Shown here one piece after another: positions 45,162 through 54,656 of a DNA stretch of 64,000 bases (position 1 is its first letter; each line of letters opens with the position of its first letter). The position numbers and the translations under genes are program-made. The notes beneath the pieces are model-generated. The model did not search any database and was not told the origin of the DNA. It was given only the letters and a program-made list of their open reading frames with translations. The stretch covers positions 4,278,001-4,342,000 of the forward strand of contig NZ_JACHMP010000001.1 of assembly GCF_014204985.1 (NCBI RefSeq), in the 5' to 3' direction. This DNA is from Streptosporangium becharense. GTDB taxonomy: Bacteria > Actinomycetota > Actinomycetes > Streptosporangiales > Streptosporangiaceae.

Positions 45162-45398
45162 ATGGACAAGGTGGTTGTCCAGGTCAAGCCCTGGAGTGCC
45201 GAGCACCATGATCCGGGGACCGAGGGGCACGCGGGCAGGTGCGGGTGGCATGGGACGAACGAAGGGACGCCTTGCCCTGAGGAACCGTTCGCGAGCGTGA
45301 TGTTCCGGTACGGGAACGATGAGCGTGTTCACTCGGCGTGCAGACGCGCACTCGGCGACATCTCCAGGAGGCATGGCTTCCCGATCCCGCAGGACTGA
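45162..45398 (+). CDS. Small hypothetical protein, Cys/His-containing
   Basis: 78 residues from ATG 45162. The sequence contains AGRCGWHGTNEGTPC and VHSACRRALGDI: three Cys and several His that could bind a metal. No membrane segment or signal. I cannot assign a family. A likely leaderless promoter stands before it and a strong hairpin terminator behind it. It borders a less GC-rich islet with a MazG-like gene, and may share its origin. Confidence 0.6.
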   Translation: MDKVVVQVKPWSAEHHDPGTEGHAGRCGWHGTNEGTPCPEEPFASVMFRYGNDERVHSACRRALGDISRRHGFPIPQD

Positions 45399-45415
45399 GC
45401 CTCACGGAGACAGCT

Positions 45416-45454
45416 ACGAGCCCCGCCCGGTTTCCGCCCAGGCGGGGCTCGTCT
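45416..45454 (+). terminator. Terminator after the Cys/His small gene
   Basis: A perfect 12-bp stem ACGAGCCCCGCC with its complement at 45441-45452, 18 bases past the stop. Confidence 0.8.
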
Positions 45455-45498
45455 GTGCTGGGGAGACCTTCCCAGGGCCTCCGCGACCCGCTCCGGGG

Positions 45499-45825
45499 CT
45501 ACTCCACCCGCACTACGAGCCGGGGGTGGTACCCGGTGTCCATCGCGTACGAGCGTTCAGGGCGTTCCATGATCAGTTTCCTGCGATCGCCCATGTGCAG
45601 GACCACGTTGCGGATCTCCTCGTATCGGGTCTTGGGCTCGACCTCGGCGGGCGTGGTTGACCTGGCGTATCGGTTCGTCTCGCCGTAGAAGATCGTCGGC
45701 GTGGTGTATCGGGTGGCCGGCTCTCCTCTGTCGTACTCGGCGAGGAAGGCTTGCCACTCCTTGCGCGAGATGGTGACGACGGTGAGGGTACCGACCTGCT
45801 GGACACTGCGACCAGGAACCCGCAC
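45499..45825 (-). CDS. Hypothetical protein downstream of MazG-like gene
   Basis: 108 residues from GTG 45825, two bases after the MazG-like stop. It reads TLTVVTISRKEWQAFLAEYD, TRYTTPTIFYGETNRYA and RKLIMERPERSYAMDTGYHP; soluble, with no known motif. Less GC-rich than the housekeeping genes. Context suggests a joint operon with the MazG-like enzyme. Confidence 0.65.
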   Translation of the reverse strand: MRVPGRSVQQVGTLTVVTISRKEWQAFLAEYDRGEPATRYTTPTIFYGETNRYARSTTPAEVEPKTRYEEIRNVVLHMGDRRKLIMERPERSYAMDTGYHPRLVVRVE

Positions 45826-45827
45826 GA

Positions 45828-46199
45828 CTACCCGTCCAGGCCCAAGACGCGGGCCAGGTCCGGGGGCTCGTAGTTCGGCCCCTTTCCGGCCTTGCCGTTC
45901 TGGCTGCCCTCCTTGGTCATGTTCGAGCGATGGACCTCGGCCAGCACGGCGTCAAGGTCGATGCCGTAGGTGAGAGCCGTGCCGTACACGACGTACACCA
46001 CGTCGGCCAGCTCCTGCGCGAGGTTCTTCAGGTCGCCGGCCTCAACGGCCTGGGTAACCTCCTTCACCTCCTCGTCGAGGAGGCGTTGGCGCAGGCGAAC
46101 CAGTGTCTCGTCTGGCGTGGTCAGGGCGTCGGCTACAGGGAATCCGAACCTTTCATGGAACTCGCGAACCATTTCCGCTGGCGTCACGGTGGGCTCCAA
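45828..46199 (-). CDS. MazG-like nucleoside triphosphate pyrophosphohydrolase
   Basis: 123 residues from TTG 46199; ATG 46172 (MVREFHERFG) is an alternative start. The all-alpha NTP-PPase signature is present: RLLDEEVKEV (ExxE) followed by LAQELADVVYVVYG (ExxD), and the SNMTK end of the site. It should hydrolyse a (d)NTP or related molecule to monophosphate and pyrophosphate. Phages and plasmids often carry such small MazG proteins, and the lower GC here fits acquisition by transfer. Substrate unknown. Confidence 0.88.
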   Translation of the reverse strand: MEPTVTPAEMVREFHERFGFPVADALTTPDETLVRLRQRLLDEEVKEVTQAVEAGDLKNLAQELADVVYVVYGTALTYGIDLDAVLAEVHRSNMTKEGSQNGKAGKGPNYEPPDLARVLGLDG

Positions 46200-46380
46200 G
46201 ATCAGTTATAGCGGCCTCGGTGATCAAGAACTCGAAGCGGTGCTCCGGAGAGTAGAGCAGGGTCTGACGGTCCATGCGGACGGCAACGGTTCGCGTCCGC
46301 CGCCGCCCGTCACCCGGAAACGCGGGACGGCCGTCCAGATCGACTCTGACATAATCGACGGGAAATCGAAGACGCGTCAT
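46153..46380 (-). CDS. Possible small hypothetical protein upstream of MazG-like gene
   Basis: 75 residues from ATG 46380 (MTRLRFPVDYVRVDLDGRPA, later AVRMDRQTLLYSPEHRFEF). No motif. Its 3' end overlaps the start region of the MazG-like gene, by 20 bases if that gene starts at ATG 46172, typical of a small operon. No good ribosome site, so the call is uncertain. Confidence 0.45.
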   Translation of the reverse strand: MTRLRFPVDYVRVDLDGRPAFPGDGRRRTRTVAVRMDRQTLLYSPEHRFEFLITEAAITDLGAHRDASGNGSRVP

Positions 46381-46514
46381 ATCGTCGCGCCTACCCGATT
46401 CCGGCCCGGCTACTGGAACCCGCGGGGGCAGGGCCAGCAGCCAGGCCAGGGCAGCACCCCCGGCGTCCCCTCCGGCAGCAGGGCCGCCGGGGGCCACCGG
46501 CCCACCGGTTCGGC

Positions 46515-48587
46515 CTACCGGTTCCGCCCGGCCCGCACCGGCCCGCCGGGCGGCGGCGCCTCCGGAGCGGGCGGGGAGAGCGGGGCCACCTCGACCAGGT
46601 TGTCGTGATAGACGGCGCCCCGCCCCATGTCCGCCTCACACCCGTCGACCACGGCGTTCGCCGTCGCGCCACCGGGGCTGAGCTTGCGCCAGTGCCCCTT
46701 CGCAGACGCCACCACACCGGGCCGTACCTTCCCGCTGACCTCGACGACCGCCTCGAACTCCCCGTTGCCGTTGAACACCCGGGCCCGCTGCCCGTCGGCC
46801 AGCCCGCGGCGGGCGGCGTCCTCGGGGTTCACCAGGACCCGGGGCCCCTTCGAGCGGCGCAGCAGCTCGGGATTGTTGGCGAAGGTGCTGTTGAGGAACA
46901 TGTGCGGCGCCGGAGTGATCAGCGCCAGCGGGTACGGCCCGGACGCGGCCGAGGCGGTGCGCGGGGGCACGTAGGCCGGCCCCGGACCGAACTCCATCCG
47001 CCCCGAAGCGGTCGGGAAGCCGTCGGCGAACGGCACGAACGGCTGCGGCACGCTGAGCCGGACCCAGCCCTCCTTACGCAGCCGGTCGAGAGTCACACCC
47101 TCCAGCGACGGGTGACCCGAGGAGAGCAGTTGCTCGGCCAGATCGAGGTCGGAGTCGTACAGGGACGGCTCGGTGAGCCCCATGCGCGCGGCCAGGCGGC
47201 GGAACGTCTCGGTGGTCGGCAGGCACTCGCCCGGTGGCTCGACCGCGGGTTCGTTCCACAGCAGATACATGTGCCCGTAGCCCGCGTGCAGGTCGGCGTG
47301 CTCGATCTGCATGGTCGCCGGAAGCACGATGTCGGCGTAGTCGACGGTGTCGGTCGGGAACTGCTCCATCACCACCGTGAACAGGTCCTCCCGCGTCAGC
47401 CGCTCCCGGACGCGGTTCTGGTCGGGGGTGGAGGCCATCGGGTTGGCCCCGTACACCCACAGGCACTTCACCGACTCGTCCAGCTCGTCGCCGAGCCGGG
47501 TCATGGCGAGCGTGCGGACCGGCCGGGCGAGCAGGTCGTCGCGGGTGTCGATGTTCAGGTGGATGTGACCGCTGGTGGAGTAGGCGACGCCGCCCCCGGG
47601 GTGACGCCAGTCGCCGGTGACCCCGGGGATGGCGGCGATCGTGCGCAGCGCGGTGCCGCCGCCCGCGTGCCGCTGCAGGCCCATCGTGGCCCGGATTCCG
47701 GTGGGCCGGGTGTGCGCCAGCCGCACGCCCAGGGCCCGGATGTCCGCCTCGGGCAGCCCGGTGATCTCCGCCACCCGCTCCGGCGGGTAGCGGAGGATCT
47801 CCTCGCGGAAGCCCTCCCAGCCGCTGGTGCGGCTCTCCAGGTAGTCGCGGTCTTCGGCGCCCTCGGCCAGAACGACGTTCATCAGCCCCAGGGCGAGCGC
47901 CGCGTCGGTGCCCGGCCGGATCGGCAGGTGCTCGTCGGCCTGCTCGGCGGTGCGGGTGCGGATCGGGTCGATCGCCACCACGTGCGCTCCGGACGCGCGG
48001 GCCTCCTGGATGAACTTCCACAGGTGGTGGCCGCTGGTCAGCGTGTTCGTGCCCCAGAGCAGGATCAGCCGTGACAGGGCGAACGTCTCGGGGTCCATTC
48101 CGCCGGCCGTGCCGTAGATCTGCTGCAGCCCGGTGGTGCCCGCCGCCGAGCAGATGTTCAGATGGTGCCGTGAGGCGCCGAGGACGTTCCAGAAGCGGCG
48201 CCCGGCCACCCCCTCGGCCCCCTGGAGGTAGCCGAGCGTCCCCGTGCCCAGGTACGGCCAGATGGCCTCGCCGCCGTGCTCCTCGACGATGCCGCGCAGC
48301 CGCGTGGAGATCTCGTCCAGCGCCTCGTCCCAGCTGATGCGCTCGAACCGGCCGGCACCCTTGGGACCGACCCGCCGCAGGGGGTGCAGGATGCGGCCGG
48401 GGGCCCTGGTGTGCTCCAGGTAGCGGTTGACCTTCACGCAGAGCGCGCCGCGGGTGTACGGGTGGTCCGGGTTGCCCCGCATCGAGACGGCCTCGCCGTC
48501 GCGTACGGTCACCACCCACGAACACGTGTCAGGGCAGTCCAGAGGGCAGGCCCCCAGCACGCGCAACTCGCCTGATGACATGCTCAC
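46515..48587 (-). CDS. Molybdopterin-dependent oxidoreductase
   Basis: 690 residues from GTG 48587 or ATG 48581. The N-terminal [4Fe-4S] motif has Cys14, Cys18, Cys22 and Cys50 (ACPLDCPDTCSW, then RGALCVKV), and the molybdopterin-guanine-dinucleotide domains show LLWGTNTLTSGHHLW, HVVAIDPIRTRTA and a C-terminal FNGNGEFEAVVEVSGKV. No signal peptide, so a cytoplasmic enzyme of the DMSO-reductase family, possibly with a partner such as a formate or other electron donor. The substrate cannot be told. Confidence 0.93.
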   Translation of the reverse strand: MSMSSGELRVLGACPLDCPDTCSWVVTVRDGEAVSMRGNPDHPYTRGALCVKVNRYLEHTRAPGRILHPLRRVGPKGAGRFERISWDEALDEISTRLRGIVEEHGGEAIWPYLGTGTLGYLQGAEGVAGRRFWNVLGASRHHLNICSAAGTTGLQQIYGTAGGMDPETFALSRLILLWGTNTLTSGHHLWKFIQEARASGAHVVAIDPIRTRTAEQADEHLPIRPGTDAALALGLMNVVLAEGAEDRDYLESRTSGWEGFREEILRYPPERVAEITGLPEADIRALGVRLAHTRPTGIRATMGLQRHAGGGTALRTIAAIPGVTGDWRHPGGGVAYSTSGHIHLNIDTRDDLLARPVRTLAMTRLGDELDESVKCLWVYGANPMASTPDQNRVRERLTREDLFTVVMEQFPTDTVDYADIVLPATMQIEHADLHAGYGHMYLLWNEPAVEPPGECLPTTETFRRLAARMGLTEPSLYDSDLDLAEQLLSSGHPSLEGVTLDRLRKEGWVRLSVPQPFVPFADGFPTASGRMEFGPGPAYVPPRTASAASGPYPLALITPAPHMFLNSTFANNPELLRRSKGPRVLVNPEDAARRGLADGQRARVFNGNGEFEAVVEVSGKVRPGVVASAKGHWRKLSPGGATANAVVDGCEADMGRGAVYHDNLVEVAPLSPPAPEAPPPGGPVRAGRNR

Positions 48588-48709
48588 GACTGTATCGGCG
48601 CGCCGGGAGGACAGAAAAACGCGCTCCCCCTCCCGGCGTCGCCGTCACCGGCGTGAACCCGCCGGGGCCCGGTCCCCCTCCGCCGGTGCGGGCCCGCGGG
48701 GAGACCGGT

Positions 48710-50368
48710 TCACCGGGAGGCGGGGGTGTCGCCGTGCTGGTGCTCCAGGCCGCCGCCGCCCTTCGTCGGCTGGACGGCGGTCCGGCCGGGGGCACCGGCG
48801 CCCGGCAGGTCGGAGGCGTAGGCGTAGACGAACGCCGCCATCATGATCGCCCCGGTGTTCACCCCGAGGGGCTTGTCGCCGATGTTGGCGATGGTGTCAC
48901 ACCGCCGGTGGTAGCACTTGTCGTAGGCCTCTCCCGCCTTGCCGCCGAACTTCGCCGCCTCCTCGGCGCTCTTGATGCCCTCAGCGCCGGTGAACAGCCC
49001 GCCCGAGGGGATGCCCGCCTCGATGAAGGGCCCGTAGTCGGAGCGGCCGGTGAAGTCGGTGCCCTGGTACGACAGGCCCATCGTGCGGAAGTACGACTCG
49101 AAGAGCTCCTCGATCTTGTCAGAGCCGGGAGGGCCCGCCGGGGCGCCCACCGCGTCGGAGTCGTCGCCGTCGTAGATCCCGAAGATGTGGTTCGGCGACG
49201 CGACCATGTCGAAGTTCAGGTACAGCTTGATCTTCTCCTTCTCCGCCGCGGAAAGCGCGGACACGTAGTGCCGCGACCCGAGCAGGCCCAGCTCCTCGGC
49301 CCCCCAGAAGGCGAAGCGCAGCCTGTTGCGTGTCGGCAGGACGTTCGCCGCCAGCGCCGTCTCCAGCACGGCCGCGGTGCCGGACCCGTTGTCGTTGATG
49401 CCGGGGCCCTCCGCGACGCTGTCGAGGTGGGCGCCGAGCATGACGACCCGGTCCGGGTCGCCCCACCTGCTCTCGGCGATCACGTTGTGCGTCTTGCGAC
49501 GCGGGTCGCCCTCGGTCTTCGCGGTGAGCGTCACCGTCGTCCCCGCGGCGGCCAGCTCCTCGCCCGCAGCGAACGTGGTGCCGACGACCGGGATGTTCAC
49601 GGTGGGAGCGCCGAGTGTGCCGCCCAGCAGGCCCGTCCGGTCGTCGGTGCCCCGCTGCCCCTCGTTGAAGATGATCACTCCGGCGGCGCCCGCGGCCTGG
49701 GCCAGCTCGACCTTGACCTGGAAGGTGCAGGTGCCGCGCTGGAGGAGCGCGATGTTGCCCCGGGTGAACCCGGCGAAGTCGCTCGCCTCACACCCGGAGG
49801 TGGAGCTCGGCGCCGGGCTCGGCGGCAGGACCAGGTCCACCCCCTGCACCGGGGCCGTGACGTTCCCCGAACCGGAGTACGTCATGGTCCGGAAGTCCTC
49901 ACCGAGCTCGTACGTCTTGGCGGCCGGCGCGGTCCGCTTCAGCACGGGCGGCTCGACGTCCCGGAAGAACGGGAACTCGAACTCCTGCATGGTGACCCGG
50001 TACCCGGCGGCGCGGAGCCGGTCGGCGACGTACGCGGCCGAGGCGTCGAAACCGGGGGTGCCCGAGGCGCGGGTGCCGCCGTTCTCGTCGGCGATGCGCT
50101 GCAGGTGCGTCAGGTGCCGTTTGACGGCCGGAGTTCTGGCCGACCCCTGGAACGTCCCGGGGTTCGGCCGCCGCGCCGGGCCCGCCCCGGGCTGCCCGCC
50201 GGGACCGGGGGGCGAGACCGCGGCGGGCATGACCGCCGGCGGGACGACGGGCAGGGCGGCCGGCTCGGGGGCCGGAGCCGCGTCGGCGGGGCCGGCGCAG
50301 AGGGCGGGGGCCACCGCCGAGACCGCGGTGATCGCGGTCAGCAGCCCTCTGGAGGCACGTGCACGCAT
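48710..50368 (-). CDS. Secreted M28 metallopeptidase with PA domain
   Basis: 552 residues from ATG 50368 with GAGGAG upstream. Sec signal (ASRGLLTAITAVSAVAPALC), Pro-rich linker, a protease-associated domain (GFTRGNIALLQRGTCTF) and a zinc aminopeptidase domain: VVMLGAHLDSVAEGPGINDN (zinc His and Asp), FWGAEELGLLGS (catalytic and zinc Glu), LNFDMV and the late CYHRRCDT His. Expected to release N-terminal amino acids outside the cell. The C-terminal tail is Gly/His-rich and disordered. Confidence 0.93.
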   Translation of the reverse strand: MRARASRGLLTAITAVSAVAPALCAGPADAAPAPEPAALPVVPPAVMPAAVSPPGPGGQPGAGPARRPNPGTFQGSARTPAVKRHLTHLQRIADENGGTRASGTPGFDASAAYVADRLRAAGYRVTMQEFEFPFFRDVEPPVLKRTAPAAKTYELGEDFRTMTYSGSGNVTAPVQGVDLVLPPSPAPSSTSGCEASDFAGFTRGNIALLQRGTCTFQVKVELAQAAGAAGVIIFNEGQRGTDDRTGLLGGTLGAPTVNIPVVGTTFAAGEELAAAGTTVTLTAKTEGDPRRKTHNVIAESRWGDPDRVVMLGAHLDSVAEGPGINDNGSGTAAVLETALAANVLPTRNRLRFAFWGAEELGLLGSRHYVSALSAAEKEKIKLYLNFDMVASPNHIFGIYDGDDSDAVGAPAGPPGSDKIEELFESYFRTMGLSYQGTDFTGRSDYGPFIEAGIPSGGLFTGAEGIKSAEEAAKFGGKAGEAYDKCYHRRCDTIANIGDKPLGVNTGAIMMAAFVYAYASDLPGAGAPGRTAVQPTKGGGGLEHQHGDTPASR

Positions 50369-50539
50369 GCGGGACTCCTCAGTCACGGGTTGGACGGCGC
50401 TCCCGCGATCACGGCCGGACACGGCCGGGTGGAAGGGCTCCCGGCCCGTGCGCCGGGATCGGCGAGCGACGAGCGGAACGTGACGCTCAGACTCCCAGGC
50501 CGCGACCCCCGCGATCCAGCATTCCCGCAGCTGGAAGGG

Positions 50540-50977
50540 TCAATTCTCTATCTGCGACAGGTACGCTATGTTCGCCTGGTCCTCCTCGGCGAGGCTCGGT
50601 GCGCCGGCGAACCAGGCGTCGAGGATCTCCCCGAGCAGCGGCGCCGAGGTCAGCCGGAGGCTGATCGCCAGCACGTTGGCGTCGTTCCACCTCCGGGCGC
50701 CGTCGGCGGTGGCCGCGTCCACGCACAGCGCCGCCCGCACCCCGGCCACCTTGTTCGCCGCGATCGAGGCGCCGGTGCCGGTCCAGCAGCACACCACCGC
50801 CTGGTCCGCGGCCCCCGAGGCCACGTCGGCGGCGGCCAGGGAGCAGCACCACGCCCAGTCGGCGCGTTCGTCACCCACCGCGCCGTGCGGTATCACCGTG
50901 TGACCGCGTTTTTCGATTTCGGACACCAGGATGGGAGCCACACCGTCGAGACTGTCGGAGGCGACTGAGATACGCAT
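50540..50977 (-). CDS. RpiB/LacA/LacB-family sugar-phosphate isomerase
   Basis: 145 residues from ATG 50977. RpiB features: SDSLDGV at the N-terminus, VVCCWTGTGASIAANKV with the catalytic Cys region (Trp replaces the usual Gly after Cys), and GVRAALCVDAATA followed by NDANVLAIS. The enzyme interconverts ribose and ribulose 5-phosphate or related sugars. The WTGTG variation points to an RpiB-like subfamily with possibly different sugar. Probably a leaderless start, since no ribosome site is visible. Divergent from the large flippase-like gene. Confidence 0.9.
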   Translation of the reverse strand: MRISVASDSLDGVAPILVSEIEKRGHTVIPHGAVGDERADWAWCCSLAAADVASGAADQAVVCCWTGTGASIAANKVAGVRAALCVDAATADGARRWNDANVLAISLRLTSAPLLGEILDAWFAGAPSLAEEDQANIAYLSQIEN

Positions 50978-51132
50978 ACTCCGATTGTGCGGAACGGACG
51001 AGGAGAACGGCGGCCTACGGGGAATCGTCGAGGCCGTCACGGGCAGCGAACCCGTGTGTGGCTCCGATAGTGAAGGTTGGAAGAGAAGACCGGTGACGCA
51101 CCTGTGATGCGGAACATGCAGAATCGCTGGCG

Positions 51133-53559
51133 GTGACGGAAATCAGCGATCGCGACAAACTCGCGTCCGCCGACGGCGCGCGGCCCTCGACGGACGACGG
51201 CTCCATCGTGCCCGTCGTCGAACCGCTGCTCCCGCAGCGGATCCGGCGGCCGTCCGACCTGCTGCGCTTCCTGGCGACCCTGCTCTGCCTGAGCGTCGTC
51301 ATCCTGCTCGCCCTCGTCGCGCAGAAGACCCTCAACGGGCTCGAAGGCGACGTGGCCGACGGCACGAGCCGAGTGCCGTTCCTGCTCAGCGGCCTCGTCG
51401 GGGTGACGAGCGCGGCGGCCATGCTGGGCGTCCCCGCGGCCTTCGCCATCGAGCGGGTGCTCCACCGCGACGGCGTCCGGGTGGCAGAGGGCCTGTCGGC
51501 GGCCATCGCCGGGATGGTCCTGTCCTTCGTGCTGGGCGAGTGGATCGTCCACGCGGGCCCGGAGGAACTGCGACTGCTGCTCACCGGCGGCCGATCCGGC
51601 GTCGAACCGGTCAACACGCTGCTCACCCCGGTCATCGCCTACGTCACCGCCGTGCGGATATCCCGCCGCCCCACCTGGCGCGCGGCCCTGTGGACCGCGG
51701 TCGCGCTCAACGCGGTCGCGCTGTTCGCGGCGACGGCCGCCACGATCCTCGGCATCGTCGTCTCGATCCTGGTCGGCCTGGCCGTGGGCTACGCCACCCT
51801 GTACGGCGTCGGCAGCCCCAACACCCGCCCGCCGGGCAGCGCGATCGTCGCGGCCCTGCGCAAGCTGGGTTTCGCCCCCGTCAAGGCCCGCAGGCTCGAC
51901 GACGACCACCAGAGCAGCCGCCGCTACGCCGTCGACCTCAAGGACGGCAGCCGCCTGGACGTCACCGTCCTCGACCGCGACCGTCAGGTCGCCGGGCTGC
52001 TCTACCGCCTCTGGCGCCGTATCCGGCTCAACTCCGAGACCCGCCGCAAGGCCATTCGCTCGCTCCGCGCCGAGCTGGAACGCGAGGCCCTGATGGCGTA
52101 CGCCGCGCACGCCGCCGGGGCGAGCACCCCGCGGCTGCTGGCCACCAGCGAGATCGGCAGCGAGGCCGCGCTGCTGGTGTACGAGCACGCCCCCACCCGC
52201 ACCCTGGACGACATCCCCGACGAGGAGATCGACGACAACCTGCTCTCCCAGATCTGGGAGCAGGTCCTGCTGCTGCAGGTCCAGCGGCTCGCCCACCGGC
52301 GGCTGACCGGCGACAGCATCCACGTCGACGGCGAGGGCAGGGTCGTCCTGACCGACGCCCGCAGCGGTGAGATCGCCGCCGGCGACCTGCTGCTCCGCAT
52401 CGACGTCGCCCAACTGCTCACCTACCTGAGCCTGCGCGTCGGGGCCCGGCGCTCGGTCGACGCCGCCGCGGCCGTGGCCGGGGCCAACATGCTGGCCGAC
52501 GCGCTCCCGCTGCTCCAGCGGATCGCGATGACCCGCGAGACGAGAGCCGCGCTCAACAAGAACAAGGAGCTGCTCACCGAGATCCGCGAGCGGATCGTCG
52601 AGCTCAGGCCCAGGACCGAGGTCGAGGAGGTACGCCTCGAACGCTTCCGCCCCCGGACCCTGATCACGATCATCGCCACCGCGTTCGCCGCGTACTTCCT
52701 GGTCTACTACCTGACGCAGATCAACCTCAACATGATCACGTCGGCCAAGTGGGGCTGGACCGGTGTGGCGCTGATCGCCGCGATGCTGAGCTACGTCGCC
52801 GCCGCCCTCATGCTGATGGGGTTCGTCCCGGAACCGCTGCCACTGGGCCGAACCGTGCTCGTGCAATTCGCCGGGTCGTTCGTCAAGCTCGTCGCCCCCG
52901 CCGCAGTGAGCGGCGTCGCCATCAACACCCGCTACCTGCAGAAACGCGGGATCCCGCCGGGGCAGGCGGTGGCCAGCGTAGGCGCGTCACAGCTCATCGG
53001 CCTGGCCTTCCACATCGGGCTGCTGCTGCTGTTCGCCTACATCACCGGCTCCGACACGGCACCCTCGTTCAACCCGTCGCGCACGCTCATCATCACGGTG
53101 CTCGCCGTGGCGGCACTGGTCCTCGTCATCGTGGGCGTGCCGCGTCTGCGGCGCATGGTCACCGCGCGCATCCGTTCGATGTTCTCCGGTGTCATCCCAC
53201 GCCTGCTCGACGTGCTCCAGTCGCCCCGGAAGATCATTGAGGGGTTCAGCGGCACCCTGCTGCTGACCATGTTCTTCGTGCTCTGCCTCGACGCCTCGAT
53301 CCGCGCCTTCGGCGGCTCGCTGAGCTTCGCCGCGGTCGCCGTGGTCTTCCTCGCCGGCAACGCCGTCGGCTCGGCCGCCCCCACCCCCGGCGGCCTCGGC
53401 GCCGTCGAGTTCTCCCTCTCGGCCGGCCTGACCCTCTCCGGACTGACCCCGGAGGTCGCGGCCTCGGCCGTGCTGCTGTTCCGGCTGCTGACCTTCTGGT
53501 TGCCGGTCCTGCCCGGCTGGGCCTCCTTCACCTACCTGCAACGGCAGCAGGCCCTGTAG
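51133..53559 (+). CDS. Large membrane protein: kinase-like domain fused to a lysylphosphatidylglycerol synthase-type flippase domain
   Basis: 808 residues from GTG 51133. N-terminal membrane segments (about residues 45-230), a soluble kinase-like region (RSLRAELEREALMAYAAHAAGAS, LLVYEHAP, HVDGEGRVVLTDARSG), and a C-terminal block of about seven membrane helices of the UPF0104/LPG synthase N-terminal type (IIATAFAAYFLVYYL; FVKLVAPAAVSGVAI; GSAAPTPGGLGAVEFSL). It should be a lipid flippase or translocase; the kinase-like part lacks clear catalytic motifs. Similar large proteins occur in many actinobacteria, with unknown physiological substrate. Confidence 0.88.
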   Translation: MTEISDRDKLASADGARPSTDDGSIVPVVEPLLPQRIRRPSDLLRFLATLLCLSVVILLALVAQKTLNGLEGDVADGTSRVPFLLSGLVGVTSAAAMLGVPAAFAIERVLHRDGVRVAEGLSAAIAGMVLSFVLGEWIVHAGPEELRLLLTGGRSGVEPVNTLLTPVIAYVTAVRISRRPTWRAALWTAVALNAVALFAATAATILGIVVSILVGLAVGYATLYGVGSPNTRPPGSAIVAALRKLGFAPVKARRLDDDHQSSRRYAVDLKDGSRLDVTVLDRDRQVAGLLYRLWRRIRLNSETRRKAIRSLRAELEREALMAYAAHAAGASTPRLLATSEIGSEAALLVYEHAPTRTLDDIPDEEIDDNLLSQIWEQVLLLQVQRLAHRRLTGDSIHVDGEGRVVLTDARSGEIAAGDLLLRIDVAQLLTYLSLRVGARRSVDAAAAVAGANMLADALPLLQRIAMTRETRAALNKNKELLTEIRERIVELRPRTEVEEVRLERFRPRTLITIIATAFAAYFLVYYLTQINLNMITSAKWGWTGVALIAAMLSYVAAALMLMGFVPEPLPLGRTVLVQFAGSFVKLVAPAAVSGVAINTRYLQKRGIPPGQAVASVGASQLIGLAFHIGLLLLFAYITGSDTAPSFNPSRTLIITVLAVAALVLVIVGVPRLRRMVTARIRSMFSGVIPRLLDVLQSPRKIIEGFSGTLLLTMFFVLCLDASIRAFGGSLSFAAVAVVFLAGNAVGSAAPTPGGLGAVEFSLSAGLTLSGLTPEVAASAVLLFRLLTFWLPVLPGWASFTYLQRQQAL

Positions 53560-53578
53560 CCCGCGTGCCTCCGCGGCA

Positions 53579-53612
53579 GGCGGTCGCCGGTCGTCCGGGA
53601 CCGGCGACCGCC
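53579..53612. terminator. Bidirectional terminator
   Basis: A perfect 14-bp stem (53579-53592 with 53599-53612) in the convergent gap between the flippase-like and aldo/keto reductase genes. Confidence 0.85.
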
Positions 53613-53627
53613 CTCACCCCGGGCGGG

Positions 53628-54656
53628 TCACGCCTGGCTGGACCGGCTCCAGATGTTGACCCCCGCCTCGACCGCGTCCTTGTCGATCTCCGCCAGCTCC
53701 TCCGCGGTGAACGCCAGGTTCTCCACCGCCGCGAGGTTGTCTTCCAGCTGCCGGACGCTGCTCGCGCCGACCAGCACCGAGGTGATGCGCCGGTCGCGCA
53801 ACGCCCACGCCAGCGCCATCTGCGCCAGGGACTGACCGCGCCGCCCGGCGATCGCGTTGAGGGTGCGGACGTGCCGCATCGTCTCCTCGGTCAGCATCTC
53901 CGTGGTGAGGAAGCGTCCCTGCGAGGCCCGCGACCCCTCGGGGACGCCGCCGAGGTAGCGGTCGGTCAGCATGCCCTGCGCCAGCGGGGAGAACGCGATG
54001 CAGCCCACGCCCTCCTCCTCCAGCACGTCGAGCAGGCCGCCCTCGATCCACCGGTTCAGCATCGAGTACGACGGCTGGTGGATCAGCAACGGGGTGCCCA
54101 TGTCCCGCAGGATCCGGGCCGCCTGCGCGGTGTGCTCCGGCGAGTAGGACGAGATGCCCGCGTACAGCGCCTTGCCGGAGCGGACCGCCTGGTCCAGCGC
54201 GCCCATCGTCTCCTCCAGCGGTGTCTCCGGGTCGAACCGGTGGCTGTAGAAGATGTCGACGTAGTCGAGCCCCATCCGCTCCAGCGACCGGTCCAGGCTC
54301 GACAGCAGATACTTGCGTGACCCCCACTCGCCGTACGGTCCGGGCCACATGTCGTACCCGGCCTTGGTGGAGATGACCAGCTCGTCCCGGTACGGCGCGA
54401 AGTCCTCGCGCAGGTGCCGCCCGAAGTTGGTCTCCGCCGACCCGTACGGCGGACCGTAGTTGTTGGCCAGGTCGAAGTGGGTCACCCCCAGGTCGAAGGC
54501 CCTGCGGAGGATGTCCCGCTGGATCTCGAAGGGCTTGTCGTCGCCGAAGTTGTGCCAGAGCCCCAGGGAGACCGCGGGCAGCTTGAGCCCGCTCTTGCCC
54601 ACCCGGTTGTACGGCTGGCGCCCGTCGTAGCGGTTTCCGTCCGCGATGTAACTCAT
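53628..54656 (-). CDS. Aldo/keto reductase, YghZ/glyceraldehyde-3-phosphate reductase type
   Basis: 342 residues from ATG 54656. Catalytic Asp-Tyr-Lys-His are in FDLANNYGPPYG, ISTKAGYD and IFYSHRFD. The segment around SLGLWHNFGDD and NRWIEGGLLDVL resembles E. coli YghZ. It reduces aldehydes such as glyceraldehyde 3-phosphate or methylglyoxal with NADPH, a detoxification role. The start overlaps the oligopeptidase stop by four bases, so the two are coupled. Confidence 0.93.
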   Translation of the reverse strand: MSYIADGNRYDGRQPYNRVGKSGLKLPAVSLGLWHNFGDDKPFEIQRDILRRAFDLGVTHFDLANNYGPPYGSAETNFGRHLREDFAPYRDELVISTKAGYDMWPGPYGEWGSRKYLLSSLDRSLERMGLDYVDIFYSHRFDPETPLEETMGALDQAVRSGKALYAGISSYSPEHTAQAARILRDMGTPLLIHQPSYSMLNRWIEGGLLDVLEEEGVGCIAFSPLAQGMLTDRYLGGVPEGSRASQGRFLTTEMLTEETMRHVRTLNAIAGRRGQSLAQMALAWALRDRRITSVLVGASSVRQLEDNLAAVENLAFTAEELAEIDKDAVEAGVNIWSRSSQA

